Assembly: GCA_014925825.1 (NCBI GenBank)
Contig: JACGCK010000016.1
Coordinates: 62,001 to 126,000, forward strand
Direction: 5' to 3'
Source: Pholiota molesta
Taxonomy: Eukaryota > Basidiomycota > Agaricomycetes > Agaricales > Strophariaceae
Length of the DNA: 64,000 nucleotides
Shown here: positions 12,256 through 23,967 of the stretch, piece by piece
Numbering within the stretch: position 1 is the first letter of the stretch
Layout: each line of letters starts with the position of its first letter
Notes under the pieces: generated by a model
What the model was told of the DNA's origin: nothing
What the model saw: only the letters and a program-made list of their open reading frames with translations
The model's database searches: none
Translations under genes and position numbers: made by a program

Positions 12256-13253
12256 ATTAAAGAAGAAAAAGAGATACTTTCAATGATATCATCTGACATC
12301 GACGGTGAGTCGATCTTTTTTCAATGTGCGAAAAGCCACCCTCAATGCGCATAAATAGAGCATTTTATAACAATTTTATAATGCAGCATATCGTCTCGAC
12401 ATGCCAATGTGCTCCAGGCCCTACAATTTTTTCCTGTTGTCAAACCAATGGTCTTACAACGATCCTACAATAACCATTACTTAGCTTCGCCGACCATTTG
12501 ATTATTGCAGTATAGATCGAAATATGTATTGCCAGCGAAAATTGCTTGATACCCTTGAATCATTTTTAATACATATTTAAATCCTAAACTATAGAAAAGC
12601 TCACCAATAAGCATAGCCAGCATATCACCTTGCTCACAAGGGCATATCTTTGCTTCAAATCTGACGGGAGCAGTGACACCACTCGTGCTAATTATATATA
12701 GGCAGAAGTCCAGAAATGCAACTAAACGGTGCCCACATAATCAAATACAGATAATAGTGGGCGCTTATTATTAGCGCTTATTATTAGCGTCTACAGACAC
12801 ATACGCCGATACACTGACAGCTGGTCATCAATGTAGGTATCCCGCCTGCATATCTTTGCACAGCTAGAACTGCCTTTCGAAGTTACATACTAATAGAAGG
12901 TTTGCTGGTGTGCTGAACACATGTACGAAGCTATCTACGTTGCACACATTCATTACCGAATTCCGGTCTACGTTTAGGTTGAGGCTGGCTTGAGGCTTGA
13001 AGGATTAATGAATCAGCATCTCGGAATGTAGACGGAAACATCTTTTTTTAGAGTCCCTAGGTCAACAAAAAGTAGTGCAGCCGCCACAGATAACAATTGA
13101 CAGCACACCATGTAATTGGATTAAGCGCTCATGGTACAGGCGTAATATGCGAGGAGAAATAGTTTATTGTCATTGGCTATATAAAAGGAGGCGGGAAAGG
13201 CAAGGGAAAGGTATAGTTCTCTGAAATCACCACTCCATCTTTAAACTTTTCAT
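12256..13253. other. Intergenic region with a core promoter at its right end
   Basis: A short reading frame from 12282 (MISSDID) could splice to about 12489 to give some 45 residues, but nothing supports it. A direct repeat of 13 bases occurs twice at about 12771-12799 (TTATTATTAGCG units). The rest is AT-rich and holds no recognisable gene. Confidence 0.35.
13179..13190 (+). promoter_or_regulatory. TATA-box-like element
   Basis: The sequence CTATATAAAAGG lies about 70 bases upstream of the ATG at 13254. It is one of the clearest TATA boxes in the window and supports the small gene that follows on the plus strand. Confidence 0.5.
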
Positions 13254-13747
13254 ATGTTCTATGCCCCCAGTAATATTCCCCCGCGCCCAACCATCCAATA
13301 TCACAGAATCAGTGCTTGATACAGCACTAGTTGGTCAGTTTTCGTAAACGAATATCAATGAAGACCCCATTTTAAAATTCAACAGTTTCACTGTCACTAC
13401 TATGCTTCCTACTTTGCGTAGTAGGAATTTTACACTGCTTATTGAGGCGAAGACAACGACAACTCGGGATACGACAACAGCAACGACCGCTGTCGGCAAC
13501 TTCGTGGATTGCATGCCCGGCCCTTGGTCCTACGCCTCCGGAACCGCAAACCACTGGCTCGAACGTAGTAGACACCACTCCTAGTGGCGTAGTACTATTT
13601 GACAACTCAAGAGATATAAAAAAGGACCGCGGATTTTTGGCATTTATTACCGCAGAGGACAACCTGGTGTCAGAAAATTCTGAGAAGACCGTAGGTAAGA
13701 TATTTCATTTTAATACTGCAAAGCTAGGAACAGCCTCGTTGATTTAG
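13254..13747 (+). CDS. Small single-pass membrane protein, orphan
   Basis: Exon 1 (13254-13311) joins through a GT-AG intron to exon 2 (13386-13747) in frame, giving 139 residues. The short N-terminus (MFYAPSNIPPRPTIQYHRI) is followed by a hydrophobic helix (ISLSLLCFLLCVVGILHCLL) at about residues 19-38. A stop-transfer cluster (RRRQRQ) and a long soluble tail come next. A consensus TATA box lies about 70 bases upstream. The last part could contain another very short intron after KTV, which would change the C-terminus. It sits next to another small orphan membrane gene on the same strand; the two share architecture but not obvious sequence. Function unknown. Confidence 0.45.
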
Positions 13748-14068
13748 AGCCTCAATAGGTTCCAACGCCATGCTACACATATATATTGCTTGATTCATAT
13801 AAAGATATCCTGGAATTGGGAGTGAAAATTCACGAACAATCATGACTGTTATCCAACGACAACGCGCTTACTTTTGAAATGGTTCTGTGTTCCACATCGC
13901 TTTGGAAATGTTTGTTATTCAATGCGTGTTATTTATTATGCTAGTCTTCGAACATCACCTATGACAACCCTTTGAAAGGTGTCCATGGTGAAACATGTAA
14001 TAAATGTCCTTGTTGCATTGGTCTAGAAGGATGTACAAACAGAACCCCGGCAACAAACTGTGCGTGAT

Positions 14069-15568
14069 TCAACACTTCGGCAGTAAGCTGACATGTTCGT
14101 CCAGGTCATCCCGAAAAAGGCCACTTTTCGCGAAATCGGCGTCAGCACCACCGAGAATTTTGTCTGCATCAGCCTTGACGTCCTTGGCGCTGAGACGGTA
14201 TTGTATGGGAATGATTCCTTTGCCGAAATGGTAGGTTGCATGGTTGGCACAGAGGAGCGTGATGACGACGTTCACCAGGTGAAGAGGCAACAACGAGAAA
14301 ACAGTCATCCAGATAGTCCTGAGATGGGCCCGCTCGAAGGCAAACAGTTTCGCCTTGCAGCCAGGTAATGGGGCGCGCAGGTAACACTTTTTGCTCGGAG
14401 TGGCCTCATGCATAGCACTGTAGAAGCCGCAACAGTTCAAGGAATCTTGAATAACCCGCCTTCCAACGGGTGTATAATACCGACTCCAGGACAAGTTCAG
14501 TTTGTGATCCAGCGAGAGAGAATAACGCCGATAGCTGCTATAGCCAATTGCCAAAATCGATAGCATCGCCGGCCACATGAGAAGTGCATAGACAGCCAGA
14601 ATTGGCCGAGAATTCAAGAGAGTTCCAGACAGACCTATGAGAGATGTGAACAAGAGGATAGAGCTTGTCATAGTAATAAGGATCAGGATATCGTTGTCTG
14701 CGATAACCATAACGTCGGCCCCTTGCCACGCTAGGGTGTAATGTTCAGATCATGAGATCAAGAGTGGAAAGTGATGCAGAATGATACTGACTATTAAACC
14801 AAGTCAAGACGGCCACGATCAGACCTCCACATCCATAACTAAAGACTGTGATGGCAGAGAACAAGAGACACCACTTGAACGGAGTCCACTTGGCGATATG
14901 GCTTAGACCTCCACCTTGTCCTGCTTCAAGCGATGGCGCACCACTGTGGTCGTTCAATCCAGCAGAAGTTCCAATGCTAGTATCTTTCATGCTTTTCGAC
15001 TGATAGTCAAAGTGTTTCATCGTCTTAGGTCTCGGCCACTTGTGGGTGAACTTATTGGTAGTTCCGATGTCCGGAATGAGACCATGACGGCCAGCGTCGA
15101 GAGTTGTATTGGAACTCGTATTAGGCGTTTGATAATGACCGCTACAGTCAGATTCGACGCTGCCCAGACCGTTGGTCTTCTCGAACGTCGTAGAAGTTTC
15201 TTGTGATAGAGATGGGGCTGTGGATGTCATCATGCTGTCCGTAAGAAGAGGATTATTGTCAGAAGATAGTGTTGGTGGCTCCAAGGTGTCTTCACCGACA
15301 CCGTCCGATGTAGCTATACTAGAGTAGACGTGATACCCGTTTGCTGTGATTGCAATATAAGCCACATCGCCTTGGAAGAATTATGGCAGTCACCTTCTTC
15401 GATGTAAGGAGAAGATGGAGAGCCAGGAACGTCTTCACTTGGACCTGCAGACATCAGGGACACATTTGGTTGTGAATGCGAACTCGCAGAGGACAATTCG
15501 CGGAGCCCGTTTTTGTAAGCCATAGTACCAGCTGAACGCCTGCGCATGGTGGATGTCCCGTTATTCAT
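14069..15568 (-). CDS. Tetraspanin, fungal Tsp2-like
   Basis: Three exons (15394-15568, 14792-15343, 14069-14730) give 462 residues. A long Ser/Thr-rich cytoplasmic N-terminus of about 215 residues precedes four membrane helices: LLFSAITVFSYGCGGLIVAV, SSILLFTSLIGLSG, AVYALLMWPAMLSILAIGY and a last one around SLLPLHLVNVVITLL. The large extracellular loop has the tetraspanin signature NCCGF plus two further Cys (KKCYL and PGCKA), the expected four-cysteine set. Tetraspanins organise membrane microdomains; basidiomycete Tsp2 proteins resemble the Pls1 class needed for appressoria in ascomycetes. The long N-terminal extension is typical of the basidiomycete form. Family call confident, physiological role inferred. 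Confidence 0.85.
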
Positions 15569-16042
15569 TGCAGAAGGTGCGCGAAATTGCAATATAATAT
15601 AGAACCAAGATGATGAGGGTATACAGGAGAGGTGGCAGACCATGCATGCTTACATATGTACTTTTGAGGCTTTTGATCGAGACCAGTGGTTGGCTGGTTG
15701 ACTTCCAACCTAAGCAATGTCAAAGACAGTGGTGACTTAAGTACATCAGAAGGCATAAAAAATATGATTATACAACGAAGAAGCAATAAATCCAAGTCTA
15801 AAAATACGGTGTACCAAATCAACGCCAATAAAATTGTTTTGTCGAGAATGATTTGGTGAGTAGTATGCGATTCGTCGAAGCTTTTTGGGTAAAGACTGTG
15901 CAGGATATATGGGCGATTCTTGGGATGGTAGTAGATTAAGGAATGGCTGTGGTAGTAAAAGTCCAGTATATGTAGCGCATGCATAGTAGGGATCCTAAAA
16001 TGTCTCTAGTCCACGAAAAGGATGAGGAAGCAAATTAGTTCA
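15569..16042. other. Gap between tetraspanin start and LEA-2-like gene end
   Basis: This is the upstream region of the tetraspanin gene and the 3' flank of its neighbour. A 139-codon open frame on the minus strand (15565-15984) overlaps the tetraspanin start and has the look of a chance ORF. Confidence 0.4.
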
Positions 16043-17411
16043 TCAAGGCGCGTTCAAGGAAAGTTCAACAGGGCAATCTGCATCTGTCACTTGAGCCGAA
16101 GTGGAATGTGAAGTTGGAAGTCCTAAGATATTCATCTCGAGCACGAGACGGAATTGGAGGGCTAAGATTCGGTTTTGAACAGTAAGATTATTGATTCGCA
16201 AGTGATGTTTCTGCACTTACATGGGCGTTGTCCATCGGGATACAGGCCCTTATTCTTGCAGGCATTGTACCAGTTTTGATCTAGATGAAGAAGCGATTAA
16301 TCGAGTGAGTCAAAGAAAACTGACCAGAATGTCAAAACCACTGACAAGTTTGGTCACTCGAGTTCGTTGCGATGTACGTAAAATTCAAAGGAAGGAAAAC
16401 CTCCGGGAATGCTTTAGCTGGCAGTGTGAATGACCCAAAATTGCCTGTTCCAACTTGGTTGCCTGTTTCGAGATCGAAGACAAGAGCATGCAAATTGGTG
16501 AATTTTAATGGTAAGAAATTGCTGCTGGTATCGGCCTGTAAAGAAGCAAATGCAGGGAAAGAGAAATTGGCTGCGGCTGGCGCAAATATAGTAGGAACGG
16601 CAGTTGCCCAGCTTCCAGTTGCGTTAACAAGGGGTGTTTGCGCGTTGAAACCGAAGGCAGGCACGCGTGGAATAGCAATTGCAAGCACAATGCCAATCCT
16701 TTGTTGGCGACCTCATCAGTATATAACAATATCAGAAAGTAAGGAATTTCGCTTACGCTACGCAAAGACCAAACAAGAAGAATACGAGCACTTTGCGGGT
16801 AAAATAACGACCACACAACCCTCGTTCTCCGCGATTCCATGATTTCCAAAATTCCTTTCGTGCCTCTGTCTTTCTTTCACGTTTTCCCGTCTTAGTAATA
16901 TGGTGTAATTCAGCCTTGCCCCATTCCGCGCCCAGAGCAGGAACAGTAACCATTTCCACTTTATTGTCAGCTTCATGTGGTTCCGAGTGTATGGAGGCCG
17001 TTGGGGGGATTTTCGTGTAACTGAAGAAGTTATATAACACATATGCGCATACATTCAAGGAGCTTACGTAGGTTGAGGTTGTCCCATGCCAAATGCTGAA
17101 CTATATCGAGGTCCTGTGTTATTGAAATCCGCATAGACGTCCCATGCGTCGGCCTCTGGGGTTTCTTCATCTACGCCTCCTTTCAGAGGCTCTTCTCTGC
17201 CCGCATGAAAGAATGATCCTCTATTGTAGCCAGCAGACCCTGATCGGGCGTTGAGCGGATCCATAGAACTTCGGTCGGGGGAAAAGAATGACGAAGCATC
17301 GTCTCGTCTTCCAGCAGCTGGCTGAGGGGGGTAGTCCTGGTGCAAGGCATCGATGGACGATTTCCTGGCTCCGTAGAATGACGACACAGTAGACTTGCGG
17401 TCGGAATCCAT
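16043..17411 (-). CDS. Membrane protein with LEA-2-like extracellular domain
   Basis: Five exons (17068-17411, 16757-17020, 16346-16698, 16221-16280, 16043-16161) give 379 residues. The N-terminal 150 residues are cytoplasmic and Ser/Asp-rich (KSTVSSFYGARKSS; SSFFSPDRSS; DAWDVYADFNN). A basic patch (RKTEARKEFWKSWNR) comes just before one membrane helix (VLVFFLFGLCVAIGIVLAIA). The extracellular part has the repeated beta pattern of LEA-2-like proteins (FNAQTPLVNATG, FSFPAFASLQADTSSNFLPL, LPLNFTYIATNSSDQT), with several N-glycosylation sites. It ends ADCPVELSLNAP. Such type II proteins are common in mushroom genomes, and some resemble yeast cell-wall or vacuolar proteins. Function unknown; gene structure well supported. 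Confidence 0.75.
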
Positions 17412-18208
17412 TGCTAGAGGACCCTAAGGGAGGGGTGGAAAGCCGTGAAGACTGGCGTGGGATGGCGGTGAAGCCTTCCGCGGTCGCCACATCCCATTGA
17501 ATGATGCAGATGTTCCCACGTTTTGGGTCTTGTCCGCACACAGACCTATTTTTGGCAACAGAGTGGCACGTATTCCTTGCGAGGGCAAGAAATTGCCAGT
17601 GGGTTGTGCATTGGAAGAGTTTGTTGTGACGCACAATGTGCTCGCCCCATTTATGCACTCGTTCCTTGAATGATAAGTAACAGCCAGCCAGAATTTAAGA
17701 TTCCAATCTTCATATCATGAACGGTAGCATACATGCAATGGAAAAATGCTAAATCCACCTCAGGTACTAAGTAGATACTGTCTTTGGTTGATGTTAATTT
17801 CTGGAAGGGATCAAGCCATATGTATATGCAGAAGCTGCTATAAAGCATTGGATATACATACTACACCTGAAAGTCAATAGTCGTCCCAACTGATTGGAAA
17901 CACGAAGACATTGAACAAGTTCTCTTTTAGATGCCCGCTAAAAAGTCACTGATTCGCCTTACTAAAGAATTTCCGTTAGAGACAAAGACATATCTATACC
18001 CTGTCACCGGAACTCAGAACATACTCAAGGCCAGCATGCAAAAATAATAATGATCTAACAACTGACAGATTAAAACAGCGAGTTTGGAAACATAACTGAT
18101 GTCGATCTGGGCCCTCCATCGGACCCTCAGGGCCTCGAATGAGGGTACAAACTGACACTATATAACATAGGCCAGACCGTCAATATTGAAAGTTCCGGCC
18201 GATACTCT
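17412..18208. other. Intergenic, no gene seen
   Basis: Holds the upstream region of the LEA-2-like gene and the 3' flank of the GGTase gene. Only short open frames without family signatures are present. Confidence 0.4.
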
Positions 18209-19860
18209 CTAGATATCCTGTGAAGAGCTTCGGTGACTCGTTCTGGGTATGTGTTTTCGAATCCATGCAGTCGTCTCTTCCTTTGCATTAAGCAATGGAT
18301 CCAACGGTGCGAATTTCCATGAGTTCGCGTTCGCGTCCGTCTCCGGCAAATTCGGAGGGTACATCGACAATGCTGCCAGAGATAGGTAGGTGTGATAAGG
18401 GTCTGCGAGACAGGCAGCGTCATCATCTGAGCATCGTCTAGGAAAATTGCCTTACCAGGAGATTCACCCGGTGCCTTGGATATGCCTCCGTATTTAAATT
18501 GACATCGCCCGAGGAATGCCGCAAGAGAATTCGAATCAACGAAATTGCCTGCGCCGAGGATCTATTCAAGACCGAAATTAGGGATCTTCAATTTTTTGAC
18601 AAAAGAAACAACGTTTCGACCTTCAATGCTGCGCCGCACCAGAAACAATAGCATGCATCTGCGTCCTTTCCAGTCCGACCACAAAACCCGCCGGACTTAT
18701 CTTGATTTCTAAGTAGCCACTCTATTGTCGTCTGACGTTGAGATGGTGTCAAGTACTCAGGCTCTTTCAAGGCATTTGAAGCCAACTTAAGGGAAGCAAC
18801 CGCGATATATGTCGTACCGCCTGATCGATGCTTGTCAGCTGCGATAGAATGGAGGCACATGGAAATAACCTTGTGCTTCACAAAAAGGTGATTGGCCGTA
18901 GCCCCCTTCGTAAGTCTAGAGAGCATAAGTACAAATGGCAGGTATTTAGGTGGCACACTTGTAACGTACCCTGCAAGTGTCAATGAACGAAACAGCGCGA
19001 GGGACATTGATACCAGACCAATCATCCAACATGCTGCTGATAGCAAAGGCGCAATACAATGTGCGCAAGTCGGACTCGTTGCTTCCGGGAACAGTGGAGA
19101 AGCTTGATACATCATGAAGTGAGCGTGAGCATGTCCAGCGATTAACTTATAAAAGGAGAAATTACCTTCCATCTTCCCTTTGGCAAGCACGTAAGAATGA
19201 AAGAAGTCCCGCCCGATCCAGCTTTGTGAAGTCGTCCCGAAGAATAGCGAGAGACAGCAGAGCGGTATATGTCATGATGATGTGAGGGGTATCGTAATCG
19301 CTATAATCGACATCCTGATAATGGACCGCAGGGAATGCATACATAGTTGAGGTCAAGTCATGGAACATTGTTAGGTTACTCACCGACTGTGCTGGATTAG
19401 AGAGATGCTTGGTTGTCATAAAGGGACTCGGTCTGAATCCAGAGCCGTACTTCCCATCTAAGTACAATCGAGAGTGAGCAAGCACGCAAACAGTCGACGA
19501 CGTTCCATTGGCCTACGGGTTTGCTGTTGCCAGAGCCATTGCCTCCACGTCTCACGATCTCGGACAGACGCTTGCTCGTCGAGGAGTCCAAGGAGATCAA
19601 GCGATCCTATACAGTAAAACGCGAGGGCCAATCTATAGCAATATGGCTCAATGGACAATGGAAGACGTAAGGGAGCATGGATTTGGCTAATCACCTGGAC
19701 GCATCGACGTCGGTCTGAGAAGCCGGGAGCCCTGAGAAATGTATGATTCAGAACTCATACCGAAGCCTTCAATCAAACACTCACCAGAAAGACATCGCTT
19801 GCAGTGAGCCGCGTGCCCAGAGCGAGAAAGACGAGGGAGGCTAGTCGACGAGTCGGACAT
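18209..19860 (-). CDS. CDC43: Geranylgeranyltransferase type I beta subunit
   Basis: Ten short exons give a protein of roughly 375 residues from MSDSSTSLPRL to the stop at 18209. It is the catalytic subunit of the enzyme that attaches geranylgeranyl to CaaX proteins such as Rho GTPases. The prenyltransferase repeats are visible (LALAFYCIGSLDLLGLL; IIMTYTALLSLAILRDDF; LRTLYCAFAISSMLDDWSG; TYEGGYGQSPFCEA; GGTTYIAVASLKL; NQDKSGGFCGRTGKDADACY). The zinc ligands are present: Asp and Cys in DADACYCFW, and His in DPYHTYLSL near the C-terminus. GGFCGRTGKDADACY is the type I form rather than farnesyltransferase. The penultimate intron must run to TCTCGCAG to give DPYHTYLS; a nearer AG would make a 29-base intron and a wrong frame. 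It works with the shared alpha subunit, not seen here. Confidence 0.92.
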
Positions 19861-19869
19861 AGTTGGAAC

Positions 19870-20452
19870 CGGGGCACGGAGAGTTTGAAATTTGGCAAAG
19901 TAAACGATGGAGGGTCAAAAACTACTGCTACAGGCGGGATGCCTTCGTTTTATACAGCCAGGACGTGAGGTGGATCCACCCCATCTCTATTAAACCGGAT
20001 ACTATTGCACTCAGTATCCGACTGCAGCTTGCAGTCAGAGAAAGAGGGAGTTGAGTCGATCATCAGCGAAAGAACCATCATCCAAAATTCGCGGAGTTGG
20101 CGTTCAAAGTCGAGGCAGGCTTCGTCGTGAGTCTCGGAGCGCAGCAACTTTTCATGTCGCATTGAATCGAATCTCGGAAAAGTGGCGTATTACTCACAAG
20201 GAATCGACGGATCTAAATCATGCCACCGATACATCCAAGCGATTGCCCTTGCTTACATGGATCCTTATGATCAGGAAGTGGACGCCATAGAAGGGATGAA
20301 CGCGAAAAGGGGTTATTGGACTCCAGAGAACTGGGTTAAGTACAATAGTACAAGCTTCACAATGAATCTGCTAATCAGATAAAAAGTACGAATAACAGAA
20401 AGTGCGAATGGTTGGCAGAACAGAAGAAAAGAAGGTAGAGGAATGGACCCCT
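19870..20452. other. Unresolved stretch with coding-like frames on both strands
   Basis: Two short reading frames look protein-like. On the minus strand, 19950-20162 reads DEACLDFERQLREFWMMVLS and ends DPPHVLAV-stop. On the plus strand, 20182-20382 reads YIQAIALAYMDPYDQEVDAI and then AKRGYWTPENWVKYNS. A plus-strand model joining 19970, 20031-20129 and 20204 through GT-AG sites keeps frame but has no clear start. They cannot both be real over the shared part. No family was recognised. The region is otherwise the 3' flank of NOT2 and the promoter of the GGTase gene. Confidence 0.25.
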
Positions 20453-22866
20453 TCACAAACCAGCCATTCCCATTTGGAACGCTCCTCTGGTAGGTAATTG
20501 AGATTGAGGAGTTAATTGGCCAGGTTGCTGTGACGATGCTTGAGGTTGACCAGCGGTCTGTTGGAGCACAAGTCCTGGGCCCGGTGCAAACGCCGGATGA
20601 GATTTTTCCTCCAAATCGGCATATAGCACCGTCATCTCTTTTCGTTCCTTGGCCCAGTTTTCGGGATCCCAGAAAGTGTACTGACCCTGCTCGCCGACTC
20701 CTCCTTGTACCTTTTGGGAAGGCGACGTACCGCTTTCTTTGGTAATCCATAAGCGCAAATCTTTGTGATATCTCCAATTACGGTTCCATCTGTTAAAAAA
20801 ACATGTTGTTAATGGGCATGGCCAATGCAAATGAGGAAAATAGGTCAAAAATAGTGAAGCACATGCTTCGAGAACGGAAGCACGGATGACGGAATATGAT
20901 ACTTACAGTTCTTGGGCTGCCACTTCTTGCAAGGCATCCCTCGGACTTGAATAGAACATGAAAAAAAGCGTTTCATCACTGAAGAGACCCGCCTTTGCTG
21001 GGCCGGGAGGAGGTGCTTGCACGCTGAGGTAACATGCTGGAAGATGGAAATCCGGCTCCACTGTTCGCGCTGCTGACTGGTCTGCCCAGGGAGTGATGAA
21101 GGTCGAATATAGGTTTCTGATATGGTAAATGAGGAAAATGTGAGTTAAAATATCGAAACATGGAACTCACCCTGGGTACCCCATATCTAGCCCCATCGTT
21201 CCCAAATCGGTTCCTATCGTACTAAGACCATGGTCCGCTTCTGTGTTTGCATTCCTCATCATTGCGATCAAGGATAAAAGCCCCCAACGGTCCGCGGCGC
21301 TAATTAGCACCTGCTGTGCAGGCGTTTGTGGGTGTTGCAAGTGCGATGTTGACGCCGTCGCCGTTGCATTGTTGCTTGGTGTGGGCAATGGATTTGAATG
21401 TCCATTAGGGTTGGGTATGCTTGCGCCGGCATGCGGCTCCAGACCATTCGACGAGAATGGCGGAGGCCCACTTGTAGCAGGAGCATTTGGCGTCGCAATA
21501 GTCCCAGGCGCATGTGTGGTGTGGTTTGGGGGAAATGTGCCTATAAGAAAAAATTTCCGTGAATTCTGTAGATGTGAGTAAGACGATCAAAAATACCATT
21601 TGACTGCGAAATAAAAAAGGTTACTCAGGATCCTGTTAGAGCGAGAGAGAGAGAATATGTTGCCTACCGTAATGCCAGGTTGCTGAGATTGAGAACTGGG
21701 ATTGACATTTGGGGAATTCCACGCCGCATGAGCTGCTTGATTCAACTTCAAAGGATAATTATTCTATGATAGCGTGTAATTAGCATCAATTCAGGTAGAA
21801 GAGTGTCCATAAGCAGTGATATAACGGGAATTATCGAAAAATCATAGAAGGGTTCAGATCAATGAAACTCACTCTTTGTTGTTGCTGTTGTTTCTCCGCG
21901 TCTGACTGGCCTTGTTGGAACCCAGGATGCACATTCCGCGACTGTGTCGGCCCGAGATTGAGCATTCCAGGTGTGCCTTGTTGGAGAGTTGTACCATGAG
22001 CACCGAGTAGAGTTTGTCGTAGATGTTGTTGTTCCGACGGTTGAAAGCCATTTAACCCTGGTGGATGAGATAGTGAGTCCTGAGTCTGCAGAGTATCTCG
22101 TGCCTGCTGTGATGGTTGTGATTGTCCTCCCAGCGCCGGGAAATCATCCGGAGTAAAGTCCCGCGTTGGTGCAGTGGTCGTCGAACTCCCAACAGCATTT
22201 CCTGAGCCTCCCGTGCCACCCAATAATACACCCGTGCCCGCCTGGCTCGCATAGCTTGTCGTTGCTCCCGTTCCAGAGCCGTTATTACTGCCGCTGGGAT
22301 TTGGATTCGCTGGCGTTGAGCCAAGCGCTGGGAAGTCGTTTGGGTCCAAGCCGACTTCACTAGCTGATGAAACTGCAGGGGTCGCGCTCAAGCCAGATGA
22401 TGGCGTAAGTAAGGAAGATATCGAATTTTGCGTTCCGTTTGCCTGTCCCTGCTGCTGCTGTTGCTGTGATGGAATTGGTTGCTGTTGCTGTTGTTGCAAT
22501 ATGCTTGATGGCTGGTGTTGACCGAGCGCTCCACCGAATGCATAGGTACTTTGTCCCCTCGGTTGATTGAAGCCCGGTGTTGGTTGAGGCGTCAGTGATT
22601 GCACTTGCGATTGCTGGGTCGTTGTACGATGACTGTTCGGTTGCAGACTAGGAAGGTAGCCTGCTCCCCCAGGAAGACCAGTTCGCGGTGGCATGCCGTA
22701 TGCAGTGTACGATGGCCGAAACTGGCTGGCTAGCGCTGGATTTGCTGCAAGATTAGGTGGTCTTTGCTGTGGTTGACCTGCAGGGCTTCAGCTCGAAAAT
22801 TGCATCATGGAGAGTCTCCAAAGCCTCTCAAATGGAAGAACTATTCTCCTCACCTGGTCGATTCAT
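20453..22866 (-). CDS. NOT2: CCR4-NOT complex subunit 2 (NOT2/CDC36 family)
   Basis: Seven exons starting with a 15-base exon region MNRPG. The N-terminal two thirds are low-complexity and Gln-rich (polyQ at about 22445-22500), with the short conserved segments NDFPALG and DDFPALG typical of NOT2. The C-terminal NOT box is clear: ITPWADQSAARTVEPDFHLP, FYSSPRDALQEVAAQEL, NWRYHKDLRLWITKE and YTFWDPENWAKERKEMTV. NOT2 is a scaffold of the CCR4-NOT deadenylase and transcription regulator, binding NOT1 and NOT3/5. One exon, 21597-21603, is only 7 bases and is required to keep phase between GIT and GTFPPN. It is divergently transcribed from RPC9 with a gap of about 300 bases. Confidence 0.9.
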
Positions 22867-23163
22867 TTGCTTTCAAGGCGCCAAAAACGGAAGAAAAAAG
22901 GTCTGAAATACGCTTTTATGAGTCTTTCGTGGGTGAGATATCCAGTAAACTTCTCACTTGTGTGCAGATGACAAGGTGGCACTGTGAATAACCACAGTTA
23001 ATTGGAGGCGTAGGTATGGGATCGCGAGGTGTCCTTTGTTTGACTCCTTGTTTGGCCGAGGGACTCATCCTCGATTATGTAAGCACCCGCTTCTGCACTG
23101 TGCCACCACAACGTAGGGACCAGCGGCCGCACATAAACCCCATTCCGACGGCTCAGGAAGGCC

Positions 23164-23967
23164 ATGGAGGTTCGTGAAACCGACCAATGATATATTATAC
23201 CCAATAAATGCATGAATTTAGGTGGTTAATCCTCGAGCGGCACTTCTTTCAAATTACGAAGTGTTATCTCTGCTCCGAGAACTCGAATCTGATAATCTTT
23301 TGAGAACAAAAGCCGCTCTGCGCATCAAAAAGGAGGAAGAGGCGGCCAATGGAGCTGGCAACTCTATGCCTCCCGCAGGCAACCCCCATCTTGAAGCCAG
23401 TGAGAATCTGAGAACCATCGAGGTTGAGGTGCGTTCTCTACCCCCATGGCATCCGAAGGTCATAACTCAACAATGGTCATATGCTCTAGGCCATCGGATA
23501 TCTTTCAGCTGACTACCTTCCAATTACCACCCAAACGGAGGAAGGCATCACGAAACTTGTGAAAAGTCTCGCACCTTACAATCTTACAAAAGCAGAAAAA
23601 CTCCAAATCGTAAATCTTGCTCCAACGTTGCCAGTAGAACTCTATGTTGTAAGTAACCCTGGTCCATTTGATTCTCCACGGCATTTATTCACAACTTTAG
23701 ATCGTTGAGGAATTGGAGGAGAGATTTGGTGATCAAATCGACGAGATCATAGGACATGTCCAAGGTTCACTGACCGCAGTTCCGAATGACACGGTTTCAG
23801 CGAATGGAATCAAGGGCCAACTGGAATATTCGGTGGAGGCAAGTGTGATAGTCCAAGCGGATAATACATGGGATGAAGACGCCGATGCAATTTATGATGA
23901 AGAAGTCTTCGATGATACAGGCGCAGGAAATGGCGTGGAAGGAGATCTTGAGATGGACGAGGATTGA
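23164..23967 (+). CDS. RPC17: DNA-directed RNA polymerase III subunit RPC9
   Basis: Four exons (23164-23169, 23222-23428, 23490-23648, 23701-23967) give 212 residues. The first coding exon is just ATG GAG; it is chosen because it yields MEVVNPRAALLSNYEVLSLL, the conserved family N-terminus. The HRDC-like fold motifs follow: LRTIEVE, YLSADYLPITTQTE, GITKLVKSLAPYNLTKAEKL, QIVNLAPTLPVELYV and IVEELEERFGDQIDEIIGHV. A long acidic tail (EDADAIYDEEVFDD, DLEMDED) is longer than in yeast. RPC9/Rpc17 pairs with RPC8 in the Pol III stalk that recruits TFIIIB for tRNA and 5S transcription. It shares an upstream region with NOT2. Confidence 0.92.

Noticed and set aside
13372..13662. Minus-strand ORF opposite the small membrane gene
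   Set aside because: The plus strand has a TATA box, a spliced frame and a membrane helix; the minus frame has none of these.
15565..15984. 139-codon minus-strand ORF upstream of the tetraspanin
   Set aside because: Overlaps the tetraspanin start in another frame; aromatic- and His-rich translation typical of AT-rich noise.
22440..22500. CAG/TTG-rich repeat as a microsatellite feature
   Set aside because: It encodes the polyglutamine of NOT2, which is expected in that protein.
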